Below, piece after piece: positions 52,302-61,107 of a stretch of 64,000 nt of DNA (position 1 is its first letter; every line of letters starts with the position of its first letter). The stretch lies in NCBI RefSeq assembly GCF_000236925.1, contig NC_016941.1, positions 2,492,566-2,556,565 on the forward strand, written 5' to 3'. This stretch comes from Staphylococcus argenteus. GTDB taxonomy: Bacteria > Bacillota > Bacilli > Staphylococcales > Staphylococcaceae. The position numbers and the translations under genes are program-made. The notes below the pieces were generated by a model. That model searched no databases, was not told the DNA's origin, and saw only the letters and a program-made list of their open reading frames with translations.

Positions 52302-53294
52302 ATGACAAAAATTATGTTCTTCGGTACGCGTGATTATGAGAAAGAGATGGCATTAAATTGGGGGAAAAAGAATAACGTCGAAGTAACTACTTCTAAAGAG
52401 CTATTATCAAGTGCTACAGTCGATCAATTAAAAGACTACGATGGCGTAACTACAATGCAATTTGGTAAGTTAGAAAATGATGTTTATCCTAAATTAGAAT
52501 CTTACGGTATTAAACAAATTGCACAACGTACTGCTGGATTTGATATGTATGATTTAGATTTAGCTAAAAAACACAATATTGTGGTATCTAACGTTCCAAG
52601 TTATTCACCTGAAACTATTGCAGAGTATTCTGTTTCTATCGCCCTACAATTAGTGCGTCGCTTCCCAGATATTGAACGCCGTGTACAAGCACATGATTTT
52701 ACTTGGCAAGCAGAAATCATGTCTAAACCAGTTAAAAATATGACTGTTGCAATTATCGGTACGGGTCGTATCGGTGCTGCTACAGCTAAAATATATGCAG
52801 GATTTGGTGCTACAATTACTGCTTATGACGCTTATCCTAATAAAGATTTAGACTTTTTAACTTACAAAGATAGTGTTAAAGAAGCTATTAAAGATGCCGA
52901 TATTATTTCTTTACATGTTCCAGCGAACAAAGAAAGCTATCATTTATTCGATAAAGCAATGTTTGATCATGTGAAAAAAGGTGCAATCTTAGTTAACGCA
53001 GCACGTGGTGCAGTCATCAATACACCTGATTTAATCGCTGCAGTGAACGATGGTACTTTGTTAGGTGCTGCGATTGATACTTATGAAAATGAAGCAGCAT
53101 ACTTCACAAATGACTGGACTAATAAAGACATTGACGATAAAACATTATTAGAGTTAATCGAACATGAAAGAATTTTAGTAACACCACATATTGCTTTCTT
53201 CTCTGATGAAGCAGTACAAAACCTTGTTGAAGGTGGTTTAAACGCAGCATTATCTGTCATTAACACTGGTACATGTGAAACACGTTTAAATTAA
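52302..53294 (+). CDS. ldhD: D-lactate dehydrogenase
   Basis: A 330-aa NAD-dependent 2-hydroxyacid dehydrogenase that reduces pyruvate to D-lactate and regenerates NAD+. The nucleotide-binding [17 protein letters not shown] and the [10 protein letters not shown] block are typical; catalytic Arg (ARGA), Glu and His ([14 protein letters not shown]) are present. The ATG at 52302 follows GCGAGG; the 24 residues upstream are unrelated. Promoter with Rex box lies 85-135 bp upstream. Three or so residues differ from the S. aureus protein as I recall it. Confidence 0.93.
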   Translation: MTKIMFFGTRDYEKEMALNWGKKNNVEVTTSKELLSSATVDQLKDYDGVTTMQFGKLENDVYPKLESYGIKQIAQRTAGFDMYDLDLAKKHNIVVSNVPSYSPETIAEYSVSIALQLVRRFPDIERRVQAHDFTWQAEIMSKPVKNMTVAIIGTGRIGAATAKIYAGFGATITAYDAYPNKDLDFLTYKDSVKEAIKDADIISLHVPANKESYHLFDKAMFDHVKKGAILVNAARGAVINTPDLIAAVNDGTLLGAAIDTYENEAAYFTNDWTNKDIDDKTLLELIEHERILVTPHIAFFSDEAVQNLVEGGLNAALSVINTGTCETRLN

Positions 53295-53303
53295 TATATA
53301 TTT

Positions 53304-53338
53304 AAAAGCAAAGGCGCGCCATGTGCCTTTGCTTTTTA
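53304..53338 (+). terminator. ldhD terminator
   Basis: AAAAGCAAAGGC pairs with GCCTTTGCTTTT, followed by T-rich sequence. Confidence 0.85.
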
Positions 53339-53540
53339 TTTTGTATATCTGTATCAAAATCGATTTGATTAAAATCCGCTTTATTTTATCATCTATTCAA
53401 ATGATTGTAGTGCGCTTATTTTACTATGGCATTATTGCCTAACCTGTTTGAGATATATTAATATTTGATGATTCGTATTCAAAGTTTTCATTTAACATGT
53501 ATTTAGTATCATGATAGCTGCTTCATTGATGATATACTAC

Positions 53541-54341
53541 CTACTTTTTCAACACTTCTTGTTCGATAATCGTTAAAACACCCTGCTTATCATTACTTGG
53601 AGCGACAGCAGAGGCAATACTGAACAATTCTTCATCATGACTATTTTCCATCACATAACTATGCTTAGCGAACGCAAGCATATCTTTATCATTATTCGCA
53701 TCTCCGAAGGCCATGAGCTCTGAAGAAGACATTTCCCATTTATCTAACAATCGTTTTAATGCCTGTCCTTTAGTCATGTTTGGCATAATAATATCAATAC
53801 TATCGTGCCCACTTGAGACAAGTTTAATATCATTGCTGAATTGCATCGCTACTTCTTCATCAACATTCGGATGCGTCTCACGATTAATATTAAATGCTAT
53901 TTTGACATAATCATCCTCAGGTAATTGTTGTAGACTGTCAATTTCTTTTAACTGATGATAATAAAATCTCGTATCTTCTTTAAATGCTTCAGAAGTACGT
54001 TTCAAAATATACGCGCTTTTCAAACCACAGATGACGAGTTGATCAATACCTTGGTTCATATTTAAGTAATCGACAACCTGTTGAAACACCTGACGATTAA
54101 AGCTTTTATAATTATATAACTCATTGCCTTTATAAATAACTGCACCATTTTCAGAAATAAAATACATATCTCTATCCCCGAAAATAGACTTCAACTTCGC
54201 ATATTGATTGCCACTCGCAGCAATAAATGTAATATCTCTATTTCTAAGTTCAGTAAAAATCGCTTCAAATCTTGATTTATCGTATGTCTTTTTCGAATCT
54301 AAAAACGTCCCGTCCATATCTACCGCAATAGCCTTAACCAT
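53541..54341 (-). CDS. HAD-superfamily (Cof-type) phosphatase
   Basis: A 266-aa haloacid-dehalogenase hydrolase of the Cof/YkrA group. Motif I is AVDMDGTFLD (Asp nucleophile), motif II is the Ser/Thr in FIAASGNQ, motif III the Lys in NMTKGQALK and motif IV GDANNDKDML. The type IIB cap domain lies between about 85 and 190. The ATG at 54341 follows GAGGAGG; the longer upstream frame (24 residues) is rejected. These enzymes dephosphorylate sugar phosphates or flavin precursors; the substrate is not known here. Confidence 0.85.
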   Translation of the reverse strand: MVKAIAVDMDGTFLDSKKTYDKSRFEAIFTELRNRDITFIAASGNQYAKLKSIFGDRDMYFISENGAVIYKGNELYNYKSFNRQVFQQVVDYLNMNQGIDQLVICGLKSAYILKRTSEAFKEDTRFYYHQLKEIDSLQQLPEDDYVKIAFNINRETHPNVDEEVAMQFSNDIKLVSSGHDSIDIIMPNMTKGQALKRLLDKWEMSSSELMAFGDANNDKDMLAFAKHSYVMENSHDEELFSIASAVAPSNDKQGVLTIIEQEVLKK

Positions 54342-54508
54342 GATTATCCTCCTCATTGCTCTTTTAGTCGTCTTCATTATATCCATCTCACGACAAGCAA
54401 TGAAGTTTGTCATACCACAATGAACCTATATTCACATTTTGAAATTGCTTTCATATATGCAAAACACATTACACTGGATATTTGATTGCATTCTATCTCA
54501 GAACAAAC

Positions 54509-54538
54509 AAAAAACAGTCTCGCAATCAAGACTGTTTT
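54509..54538 (-). terminator. srtA terminator
   Basis: AAAACAGTCT pairs perfectly with AGACTGTTTT over an 8-nt loop, with T-run on the minus strand (and on the plus). Confidence 0.85.
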
Positions 54539-54571
54539 CTACTAAATATATTAATCCATTAGCGCAATGGA

Positions 54572-55192
54572 TTATTTAACTTCTGTAGCTACAAAAATTT
54601 TACGTTTTTCCCAAACGCCTGTTTTTTCATTGTAATCATCACAAGTAATTAATGTTAATTGTTTATCTTTTCCTTTTTGTTCATCTAGAACTTCTACATC
54701 TGTAGGCTTAACATCTCTTATACTTGTCATTTTATACTTACGCGTCTCATTACCAACTTTGAAGTACACCATACTTCCTTTTTTGGCTGCTTTAAGATTT
54801 GTAAATTGATAGTTCGGACGGTCAATAAATGTGTGTCCTGCAATTGAAATATTTTGATCATCTAGTGATTCATTTTCTTCTGCAAAGCTTACACCTCTAT
54901 TTAATTGTTCAGGTGTTGCTGGTCCTGGATATACTGGTTCTTTAATATCAGCATCTGGAATTTCAATATATCCTGCCACTTTCGATTTATCTTTCGGAAT
55001 TTGAGGTTTAGCTTGCTGATTTTTATCTTTACTCGCCTGTTCTTTTACATTTTTATCATATTGTTCAATCTTTTCATCTTTATCTTTATCGTGAAGATAA
55101 TTATCGATATGTGGTTTAGCAAACAAATATGCTGCCACTAGGATAAGTACCACACCAGCGATTGTCATTAATCGATTTGTCCATTTTTTCAT
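54572..55192 (-). CDS. srtA: Sortase A
   Basis: A 206-aa membrane-anchored transpeptidase that cleaves LPXTG between Thr and Gly and joins the protein to lipid II pentaglycine. A single N-terminal membrane helix (TIAGVVLILVAAYLFA) and a basic linker are followed by the catalytic barrel: His120 in AGHTFID, Cys184 in LITCDDY and Arg197 in VWEKRKIF; the calcium-binding loop Glu residues (PGPATPEQ, EENES) are present. It is the housekeeping anchor for SasG, FnBPA and FnBPB of this window. It is monocistronic. Confidence 0.95.
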   Translation of the reverse strand: MKKWTNRLMTIAGVVLILVAAYLFAKPHIDNYLHDKDKDEKIEQYDKNVKEQASKDKNQQAKPQIPKDKSKVAGYIEIPDADIKEPVYPGPATPEQLNRGVSFAEENESLDDQNISIAGHTFIDRPNYQFTNLKAAKKGSMVYFKVGNETRKYKMTSIRDVKPTDVEVLDEQKGKDKQLTLITCDDYNEKTGVWEKRKIFVATEVK

Positions 55193-55385
55193 ACGTTAAG
55201 GCTCCTTTTATACATTTCACAATGCCTATTAACATTTCATATAGTATACCATTAATTTCAAAATGACTCATAGCAATTCATTTTATATTATAAAATTTGC
55301 ACATATACTTTTACGTTAGATTTCATTACACATATTTGCATTCAAATAACGAAACGCTTTTAATAATTACTAAGGGGGAATAGTT

Positions 55386-55877
55386 ATGATTAGATGCGCT
55401 AAAAAAGAAGACTTAAACGCTATATTAGCGATATACAACGATGCCATTATCAATACTACAGCTGTTTATACTTATGAACCACAAACCATAGACGAACGTG
55501 TCGCATGGTTTGAAACGAAACAACGTAAGCATGAGCCTATCTTTGTATTTGAGGAAAATGGAAGTGTCTTAGGGTTTGCGACGTTCGGTTCGTTTAGACC
55601 TTGGCCAGCATATTTATATACAATTGAACATTCTATTTATGTCGATGCTTCAGCTAGAGGAAAAGGTATAGCTAGTCAATTATTACAACATTTAATTGTG
55701 GAGGCAAAAGCTAAAGGTTATCGTGCGCTAGTTGCAGGCATCGATGCTTCCAACAAAGCGAGTATTCAATTGCATCAAAAGTTTGCTTTTAAGCATGCCG
55801 GCACACTGACCAATGTAGGTTTTAAATTTAATCGATGGTTAGATTTAGCGTTTTACGAATTAGATTTACAAGACTAG
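55386..55877 (+). CDS. GNAT acetyltransferase (phosphinothricin acetyltransferase-like)
   Basis: A 163-aa GNAT protein. MIRCAKKEDLNAILAIYNDAIINTTAVYTYEP and FASFRPWPAYLYTIEHSIYVDASARGKGIASQLLQHLI match the bar/YwnH group; the acetyl-CoA site is the ARGKGIAS loop. GGGGGAA lies before the ATG. This group often acetylates methionine sulfoximine or phosphinothricin-like amino-acid analogues; the physiological substrate here is not known. It is divergent from srtA. Confidence 0.82.
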   Translation: MIRCAKKEDLNAILAIYNDAIINTTAVYTYEPQTIDERVAWFETKQRKHEPIFVFEENGSVLGFATFGSFRPWPAYLYTIEHSIYVDASARGKGIASQLLQHLIVEAKAKGYRALVAGIDASNKASIQLHQKFAFKHAGTLTNVGFKFNRWLDLAFYELDLQD

Positions 55878-55959
55878 TAATGTTTAAATCACATATTAAA
55901 AACAAGACAACCATGTCAATTCACATAACATAACATACCAACATATAAAATTGTAAACT

Positions 55960-56092
55960 TCTCAGGGGAGTGGGACAGAAATGATATTTTCGCAAAATTT
56001 ATTTCGTCGTCCCACCCCGGCAAGGTTGACTAGAATCGAAAAAAGCTTGTTACAAGCGCATTTTCGTTCAGTCAACTACTGCCAATATAACT
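55960..56092. repeat. Dispersed S. aureus-type intergenic repeat with two hairpins
   Basis: The first element (about 55965-56016) folds as GTGGGACaGAAAT/ATTTCgtCGTCCCAC. The second (about 56023-56080) is a nested hairpin: GGTTGACT outside, GAAAA/TTTTC inside and GCTTGT/ACAAGC at the tip. The pair, in this order, is familiar to me as a repeat scattered in S. aureus intergenic regions. I can see only this copy in the window. Any reading frame across it is not a gene. Confidence 0.6.
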
Positions 56093-56168
56093 TTGTAGAG
56101 CATATTACATTGATTTACATTGTCCCCTTTATTTTTCATTCCAAATACTATCCCCATAGCTCTTTGAT

Positions 56169-56339
56169 TTAACGCTTTTTCTCAATAACAAAACGAATAT
56201 AGTAGAACATGAAAACGATAATCATGCTGAGTGATAAAGATTTAAATAATAGATTGACCCACGTTCCCTCAGTCGTATATCCATATGTAATCGTTGTGTT
56301 AATGATGAATGCTATAAAGATGATTGATAGTCTTAGCAT
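56169..56339 (-). CDS. Small two-helix membrane protein (56 aa)
   Basis: This minus-strand ORF is short but well supported: AAAGGAGTGAT lies just before the ATG at 56339. The product starts MLRLSIIFIAFIINTTITYG, has a short polar loop (YTTEGTWVNL) and a second hydrophobic helix (SLSMIIVFMFYYIRFV), and ends EKKR. It is therefore a helical-hairpin membrane protein with the termini inside. No name is recognised. An open frame on the opposite strand (56209-56400) covers the same bases but lacks a ribosome-binding site. Confidence 0.65.
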   Translation of the reverse strand: MLRLSIIFIAFIINTTITYGYTTEGTWVNLLFKSLSLSMIIVFMFYYIRFVIEKKR

Positions 56340-56448
56340 ATCATCACTCCTTTTAAGTTATTTTAGATATACGGGGGCGCTTTTGCAATCACTATTTTGA
56401 TGAGAATGAATTTGCCATAAATTTTTCAACTTCATCAGAGATACTTAA

Positions 56449-56494
56449 GAAGCATCTATCTGGTACTAATAATCCAGACAGATGCTTCTTTTTT
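56449..56494. terminator. Terminator after sdaAA
   Basis: AGAAGCATCTaTCTGG pairs with CCAGAcAGATGCTTCT across a 10-nt loop; strong T-run on the plus strand, weaker on the minus. Confidence 0.78.
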
Positions 56495-56517
56495 ATCAAT
56501 ATTTTATTGTAATGGGC

Positions 56518-57417
56518 TTAATTATTTTTCACCATATCTTCAGCTGTGCCAAAGATTTTACGTTTAATTGCCTCTCCAGTTGGTGTGCCAGCTAATCCAC
56601 CCAATCCTGTTTCACGTAATGATGCAGGAAGGTTACGACCAACCTTATCCATTGCTTCAATAACTTCATCAACAGGAATTCTACTTTCAATACCCGCTAA
56701 TGCTAAATCTGCTGAAATTAAAGCGTTGCCAGAACCGATTGCATTTCTCATAACACAAGGAATTTCAACAAGTCCTGCTACTGGGTCACAAACTAAACCT
56801 AATAAATTACTTATCGCTAGTGCCATTGCATGCCCAGAGGCTTCTGGTGATCCTCCGAAAATAGCTACTGCTGCAGCTGCCGCCATTGCAGATGCAGAAC
56901 CCACTTCTGCTTGGCACCCACCTGTCGCACCAGCTACACTTGCATTGTTCGCTACGACACGTCCAAACAATGCTGATGTAAATAAGAAATCAATCATTTG
57001 ATCTTCTGTTAAGTCATGTGTTTTTTCTAATTTAAAAAGTGCACCGGGAATGGTACCCGAGGAACCAGCTGTTGGTGTCGCACAAATGATACCCATAGCA
57101 GCATTGACTTCATTTGTTGCGATGGCACCTTTTACTGCGTCAATCATTTCATAACCTGACAAGGCATGATGTGTTTCATTATAATCACGTAATTTTGCTG
57201 CGTCATGACCAGTGTAGCCCGTAACACTTTCAACACCGTCACCTGTAGTACCTTTGATTACTGCATCTCGCATGACATCTAAATTTTGTTTCATTTGCGC
57301 TCGCACTTCATCACGTGATTTACCGCTCAATTCCATTTCTTCTTTAACCATGATTTCCGCAAATGAAATTTTATTTTCTACGGCATAATCTATAGTCTCT
57401 CTAATTGAATCAAACAT
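56518..57417 (-). CDS. sdaAA: L-serine dehydratase alpha subunit
   Basis: A 299-aa iron-sulfur subunit of the L-serine deaminase that converts serine to pyruvate and ammonia. Conserved blocks: ATPTAGSSGTIPGALF, ATGGCQAEVGSASAMAAAA (Cys ligand), VCDPVAGLVEIPCVMRNAIGSGNA (Cys ligands). The length fits the separate alpha subunit of Gram-positive enzymes. It starts 13 nt after sdaAB and is the last gene of the operon permease-sdaAB-sdaAA. A cre site lies upstream of the operon. Confidence 0.9.
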   Translation of the reverse strand: MFDSIRETIDYAVENKISFAEIMVKEEMELSGKSRDEVRAQMKQNLDVMRDAVIKGTTGDGVESVTGYTGHDAAKLRDYNETHHALSGYEMIDAVKGAIATNEVNAAMGIICATPTAGSSGTIPGALFKLEKTHDLTEDQMIDFLFTSALFGRVVANNASVAGATGGCQAEVGSASAMAAAAAVAIFGGSPEASGHAMALAISNLLGLVCDPVAGLVEIPCVMRNAIGSGNALISADLALAGIESRIPVDEVIEAMDKVGRNLPASLRETGLGGLAGTPTGEAIKRKIFGTAEDMVKNN

Positions 57418-57430
57418 GTTTATTCCCCCT

Positions 57431-58111
57431 CTAATTTATATAGGAAACGTTTACGTCACTGTATTTATTTTTAATTGTATTTAATGTTGATTCTGAGATT
57501 GCTTTATTTAATGGTAAAACAACTAAACATTTATCTACATCTATATTAATAAGTTCGTCTTTACAGTCCAATTTCATATCATTGATATCATTAATAAAAT
57601 GATTCACTTGAGCTTTAGTCATGTGTCCATCTACAACTAAGATTGGTAATCCATGATTCAAATCTACTTCTAAACCATTTATATGAATACCTTTAATTTT
57701 AATTGTACCACCACCAATTGAAATACCGATAATTTCAATATAGCGTCCATCATTACGAGATGATTTAATGTAAGCACAGTTTGGATGTTGACCGATACTG
57801 TCCCCTTCTTCTTCAATGATATCTATTTTAATACCATCATCAGCTGCAATTTCTAAAGCAGACTTAATTCGGTTATCAAATGTTGAATATCCCATTGCTC
57901 CACCAACAATAGCGACATCTGTTCCATGCCCTTGATGTGTTTGAGCAAATGATTCATAATAATGTATTTCTATATTTTTTGGAATATCTCCCAATATTGC
58001 ACGTGCTGAATTCCCAATCTTTACTGCACCAGCCGTATGAGAACTTGAAGGTCCCATCATAACTGGTCCGATGATATCGAAAGCACTTTGATAATCATAG
58101 CTTTTTGCCAT
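57431..58111 (-). CDS. sdaAB: L-serine dehydratase beta subunit
   Basis: A 226-aa partner of SdaAA. The N-terminal part (SAFDIIGPVMMGPSSSHTAGAVKIGNSAR) is the substrate-binding Ser-rich loop, and the C-terminal third (about 148-220, HGLPILVVDGHMTKAQVNHFINDIND) is an ACT domain that allows allosteric control by serine. It starts 2 nt after the permease stop, so the three genes are co-transcribed. With SdaAA it makes pyruvate from serine, an important carbon source when glucose is absent. Confidence 0.9.
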   Translation of the reverse strand: MAKSYDYQSAFDIIGPVMMGPSSSHTAGAVKIGNSARAILGDIPKNIEIHYYESFAQTHQGHGTDVAIVGGAMGYSTFDNRIKSALEIAADDGIKIDIIEEEGDSIGQHPNCAYIKSSRNDGRYIEIIGISIGGGTIKIKGIHINGLEVDLNHGLPILVVDGHMTKAQVNHFINDINDMKLDCKDELINIDVDKCLVVLPLNKAISESTLNTIKNKYSDVNVSYIN

Positions 58112-58113
58112 AA

Positions 58114-59157
58114 TTAAACACTCTCCTTAATACGATTCTTTTTGCTCGGCATTTTAAAGTTGATATTCATTAAATTAAACTTATTGATTAATGTTCCAAT
58201 AATATAAGCTAAGACAATGCTGACAATAATCACTGTTGCGATTGTTACAATTGATGTCACTGCATTATTAAAGCCAAATAATACGATAGCTCCGGCTATT
58301 GGCGTTGCCATACCTTTAACACCTATCACTAGTCCACTAAATGTTACGATACATGCATTCACAACACCAATCAGTGCATTTGAACCATATAGTTGTATTG
58401 GGTATTGCGCTATTAAATCGATTTGCGTCAATGGTTCAATACAAACTGCAAATGCTTTTGAAGGTCCACCGATATTTAATTTTCGGAATAAAATAAGGTT
58501 AACAAATGAGCTACCTGTACATGTGAGTGCCCCAATAGCCATAGGAACACCTGTAAGTCCTAATAAACTTGTTAATACCATTGAACTTAGCGGCGTCATT
58601 CCTGTAACTGGAATTACTAGTCCTAAAATAACCGCTAATGCATATGGATTATTATCACCTACTGCAGTAACTGCACTACCTATTTGTTTAAGAGTTGCTA
58701 ATACTCCAGGAGTAATAATTGATGCAAGTCCGAAAGCAATTGCTGGCGCAAATAAGATCACCACAATTAAGTCCAAGCCTTCTGGCACTTTCTTTTCAAT
58801 CCATTTAATAAGAAATGCAACTGCATACGCTGCGATGAATGCTGGTAATAGTTTGAAGTCATGTAATACTAAACCAACAATGACCGCAAATACTGGTGCA
58901 ACGCCTAAGTTTAAGCATGTTAGAATACCTACTGCGATACCGCTTAAACTTCCTGCTAAATCCCCAATATCTTGTAAAAACTTAATGTCAAATACGCCAC
59001 CAATAGCGTAACTTAAGAATGCTTGTGGTAGAAATGTCGCACAAGCCGCACCGGACAATGCTTGTAGTCCTTGTTTACCGTACGGTGCATACTTTAAAAA
59101 CAGCGTCATGATCACTAAAACCAAGACTAGTGTGCCTACACCTAACAGAATATCCAT
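58114..59157 (-). CDS. PTS EIIC-like (PTS_EIIC_2) membrane protein of the serine deaminase operon
   Basis: A 347-aa protein with about ten hydrophobic segments. GQLALSGAACATFLP-like Gly/Ala-rich helices (YGKQGLQALSGAACATFLPQAF) and ILGLVIPVTGMTPLSSMVLTSLLGLTG fit the PTS_EIIC_2 group, which lack EIIA and EIIB partners. No phosphorylated Cys or His motif is visible. First gene of the operon with sdaAB and sdaAA (2-13 nt spacing), so serine or a related metabolite is the likely cargo. Annotators call it a regulator or permease; the true substrate is not known. Confidence 0.65.
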   Translation of the reverse strand: MDILLGVGTLVLVLVIMTLFLKYAPYGKQGLQALSGAACATFLPQAFLSYAIGGVFDIKFLQDIGDLAGSLSGIAVGILTCLNLGVAPVFAVIVGLVLHDFKLLPAFIAAYAVAFLIKWIEKKVPEGLDLIVVILFAPAIAFGLASIITPGVLATLKQIGSAVTAVGDNNPYALAVILGLVIPVTGMTPLSSMVLTSLLGLTGVPMAIGALTCTGSSFVNLILFRKLNIGGPSKAFAVCIEPLTQIDLIAQYPIQLYGSNALIGVVNACIVTFSGLVIGVKGMATPIAGAIVLFGFNNAVTSIVTIATVIIVSIVLAYIIGTLINKFNLMNINFKMPSKKNRIKESV

Positions 59158-59216
59158 TTCCCAAAAACCTCTCTCTATTTAATTTATTTTCAGACCATAA
59201 ACATCGTACACCCTTA

Positions 59217-59230
59217 AGAAAACGTTTTCA
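59217..59230. promoter_or_regulatory. cre-like site upstream of the sda operon
   Basis: AGAAAACGTTTTCA fits the 14-bp cre consensus with one mismatch (A for T in first place) and is nearly symmetric. It lies 60 bp upstream of the first gene; glucose should repress serine catabolism through CcpA. Confidence 0.7.
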
Positions 59231-59706
59231 ACTTTTATCTGTTATCAAATCAAATATTTAAGTGAAATATTTCATAATTGTGAAAGTTTTTTAAAAGATA
59301 TTGTTTAAATAACTGCTTATATTGCTAATAATATAAGTAAATAAACTTATTACTCTAAATAACATTCAATAGTCAGACAGTTATTTATTAAAAATCCAAC
59401 AAATCTAGAATGGAAATAATTCTAAAAATTTTCAATCTTTGAATAAATTCGCTTTTGGGCTATTTTTATATTTTTTTACCTGAGCTTTTTTTGTAATAAA
59501 CACACCATATTCAAAAATAACTTATTACACATATATTTGCAATACGTTTATAAAAGTAAGATATTATTTCTAGTTTTCTGATAGGAATGATGATGACTTT
59601 CAGTTTGAACCTTTACTTTTTTTAATCTCAAATTTACATTAAATTAACAATGATTCGTTACACTTAAGTTGAAAATAATTACCATAACTAAATGGAGGCG
59701 GTATAG
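59231..59706. other. Intergenic region, no gene seen
   Basis: An AT-rich region of 476 bp. Beyond the promoters of the sda operon and of the 67-aa gene, which I cannot place, no feature stands out. Confidence 0.5.
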
Positions 59707-59910
59707 ATGCAATTAAGTCATTCCGTTAAAGTTGCAATTTCTATCTATTTAGCACTTATCTTTATAACTTTCACTTCTTATTTAGTCATTATTTTATATA
59801 CGAGCATGACTGGGCATGATGTGTCACATTTCGTGTTAGATATTCAGCATTCTCATCACGGAGCGCTTTCACAAAAACATTTGAGTTTGCCTGAAATTTC
59901 ATTTAAATAA
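59707..59910 (+). CDS. Small membrane protein with His-rich tail (67 aa)
   Basis: GGAGGCGG lies 6 nt before the ATG. One hydrophobic helix (residues 9-31) is followed by a tail with seven His (TGHDVSHF, DIQHSHHGALSQKH), probably outside the membrane. The architecture parallels the 91-aa protein at 11198-11473. Possibly a metal-binding or secreted peptide; no family is recognised. Monocistronic between the sda operon and the EamA transporter. Confidence 0.6.
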   Translation: MQLSHSVKVAISIYLALIFITFTSYLVIILYTSMTGHDVSHFVLDIQHSHHGALSQKHLSLPEISFK

Positions 59911-60098
59911 TCCTCATCTTACTATCTATAAAATCCCATAACCTTTGTAGTTAAAATCCTCATCTAGATACTTACATCTTAGATGTTTTTTTATTTTTTC
60001 ATTTCCCTCTCCTTTAAAAATCGATATAATAAACTAAATCATTATTGAGCACTGACATTTTTCAATTCGTCGGTGTTGAGTTTTAAGGGGTGAGATAT

Positions 60099-61025
60099 TT
60101 GGCGAATAATCATTCAGCTTTGCGCTTAAAAGGTATTTTATTAGCAATAACAGGCGCGTGTTTATGGGGATTAGGTGGTACAGTTTCCGATTTTCTTTTT
60201 AAACATCATAATATCGATATCGATTGGTATGTCACTGCTCGACTTGTAATTAGTGGTATTTTCTTACTTATTATGTACAAAATGATGCAACCCAAACGTT
60301 CTATTTTTAGCGTGTTCCAAGATCGACAAATGCTAGGTAAATTATTGATTTTCAGCATACTCGGTATGTTAGTTGTACAATATGCTTATATGGCATCTAT
60401 TAATACAGGCAATGCTGCTATCGCGACGCTATTACAATATATTGCACCTGTGTATATCATTGTTTGGTTTGTTTTAAGAGGTGTTGCTAAACTTACATTA
60501 TTTGATGTACTTGCTATCGTCATGACACTAGTAGGCACATTTTTATTATTAACTAACGGTTCATTCTCTAACTTAGTCGTTAATCCTGCAAGTTTATTCT
60601 GGGGCATTTTAGCTGGTGTTGCACTTGCATTTTATACAATTTATCCATCAGAATTACTTAACCGCTATGGTTCGATTCTAATTGTCGGGTGGGCAATGCT
60701 TATTTCTGGCATTGCAATGAATTTACGTCATCCAATTTGGCAAATCAATATTTCAGAATGGGGATTATCTACAATTTTATTTTTACTATTTGGTATTATC
60801 GGCGGTACCGCACTCGCGTTTTATTTCTTTATCGACAGTTTACAATACATATCGGCGAAAGAAACAACACTATTCGGAACTGTTGAACCTGTAGTAGCAG
60901 TCATCGCAAGCAGTTTGTGGTTACATGTGGCGTTCAAATCATTTCAGATTGTCGGTATTATTTTAATTATGATTTTGATATTATTACTATCGCTTAAAAA
61001 ACAACCTAAAGAAATACATGAATAA
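60099..61025 (+). CDS. EamA/DMT-family transporter
   Basis: A 308-aa, ten-helix drug/metabolite exporter with two EamA repeats (about 10-140 and 155-300); ITGACLWGLGGTVSDFLF and GGTALAFYFFIDSLQYISAKETTLFGTVEPVVAVI are typical halves. The TTG at 60099 is chosen as start since AAGGGG lies 8 nt before it; the GTG at 60090 overlaps that site. DMT proteins of this kind export amino acids or metabolites. It ends with a strong terminator shared with the esterase gene that is convergent. Confidence 0.8.
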   Translation: MANNHSALRLKGILLAITGACLWGLGGTVSDFLFKHHNIDIDWYVTARLVISGIFLLIMYKMMQPKRSIFSVFQDRQMLGKLLIFSILGMLVVQYAYMASINTGNAAIATLLQYIAPVYIIVWFVLRGVAKLTLFDVLAIVMTLVGTFLLLTNGSFSNLVVNPASLFWGILAGVALAFYTIYPSELLNRYGSILIVGWAMLISGIAMNLRHPIWQINISEWGLSTILFLLFGIIGGTALAFYFFIDSLQYISAKETTLFGTVEPVVAVIASSLWLHVAFKSFQIVGIILIMILILLLSLKKQPKEIHE

Positions 61026-61026
61026 G

Positions 61027-61107
61027 AAAACTCTGATTATCACATTAGCAAGTAACTACTTTTTATAAACGTAGCTACATCATTTGTGATATCAGAGTTT
61101 TTTATTT
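61027..61107. terminator. Bidirectional terminator between EamA and esterase genes
   Basis: AAAACTCTGATtATCACA (61027-61044) pairs with TGTGATATCAGAGTTTT (61085-61101), followed by TTTATTTT; the inner loop holds a further weak stem. Confidence 0.75.

Noticed and set aside
55981..56172. Plus-strand 63-aa frame in the dispersed repeat
   Set aside because: It runs through both hairpins of the repeat and has no conserved or membrane character.
56209..56400. Plus-strand 63-aa frame
   Set aside because: It is on the strand opposite the 56-aa membrane ORF and lacks a ribosome-binding site, whereas the minus-strand ORF has a strong one.
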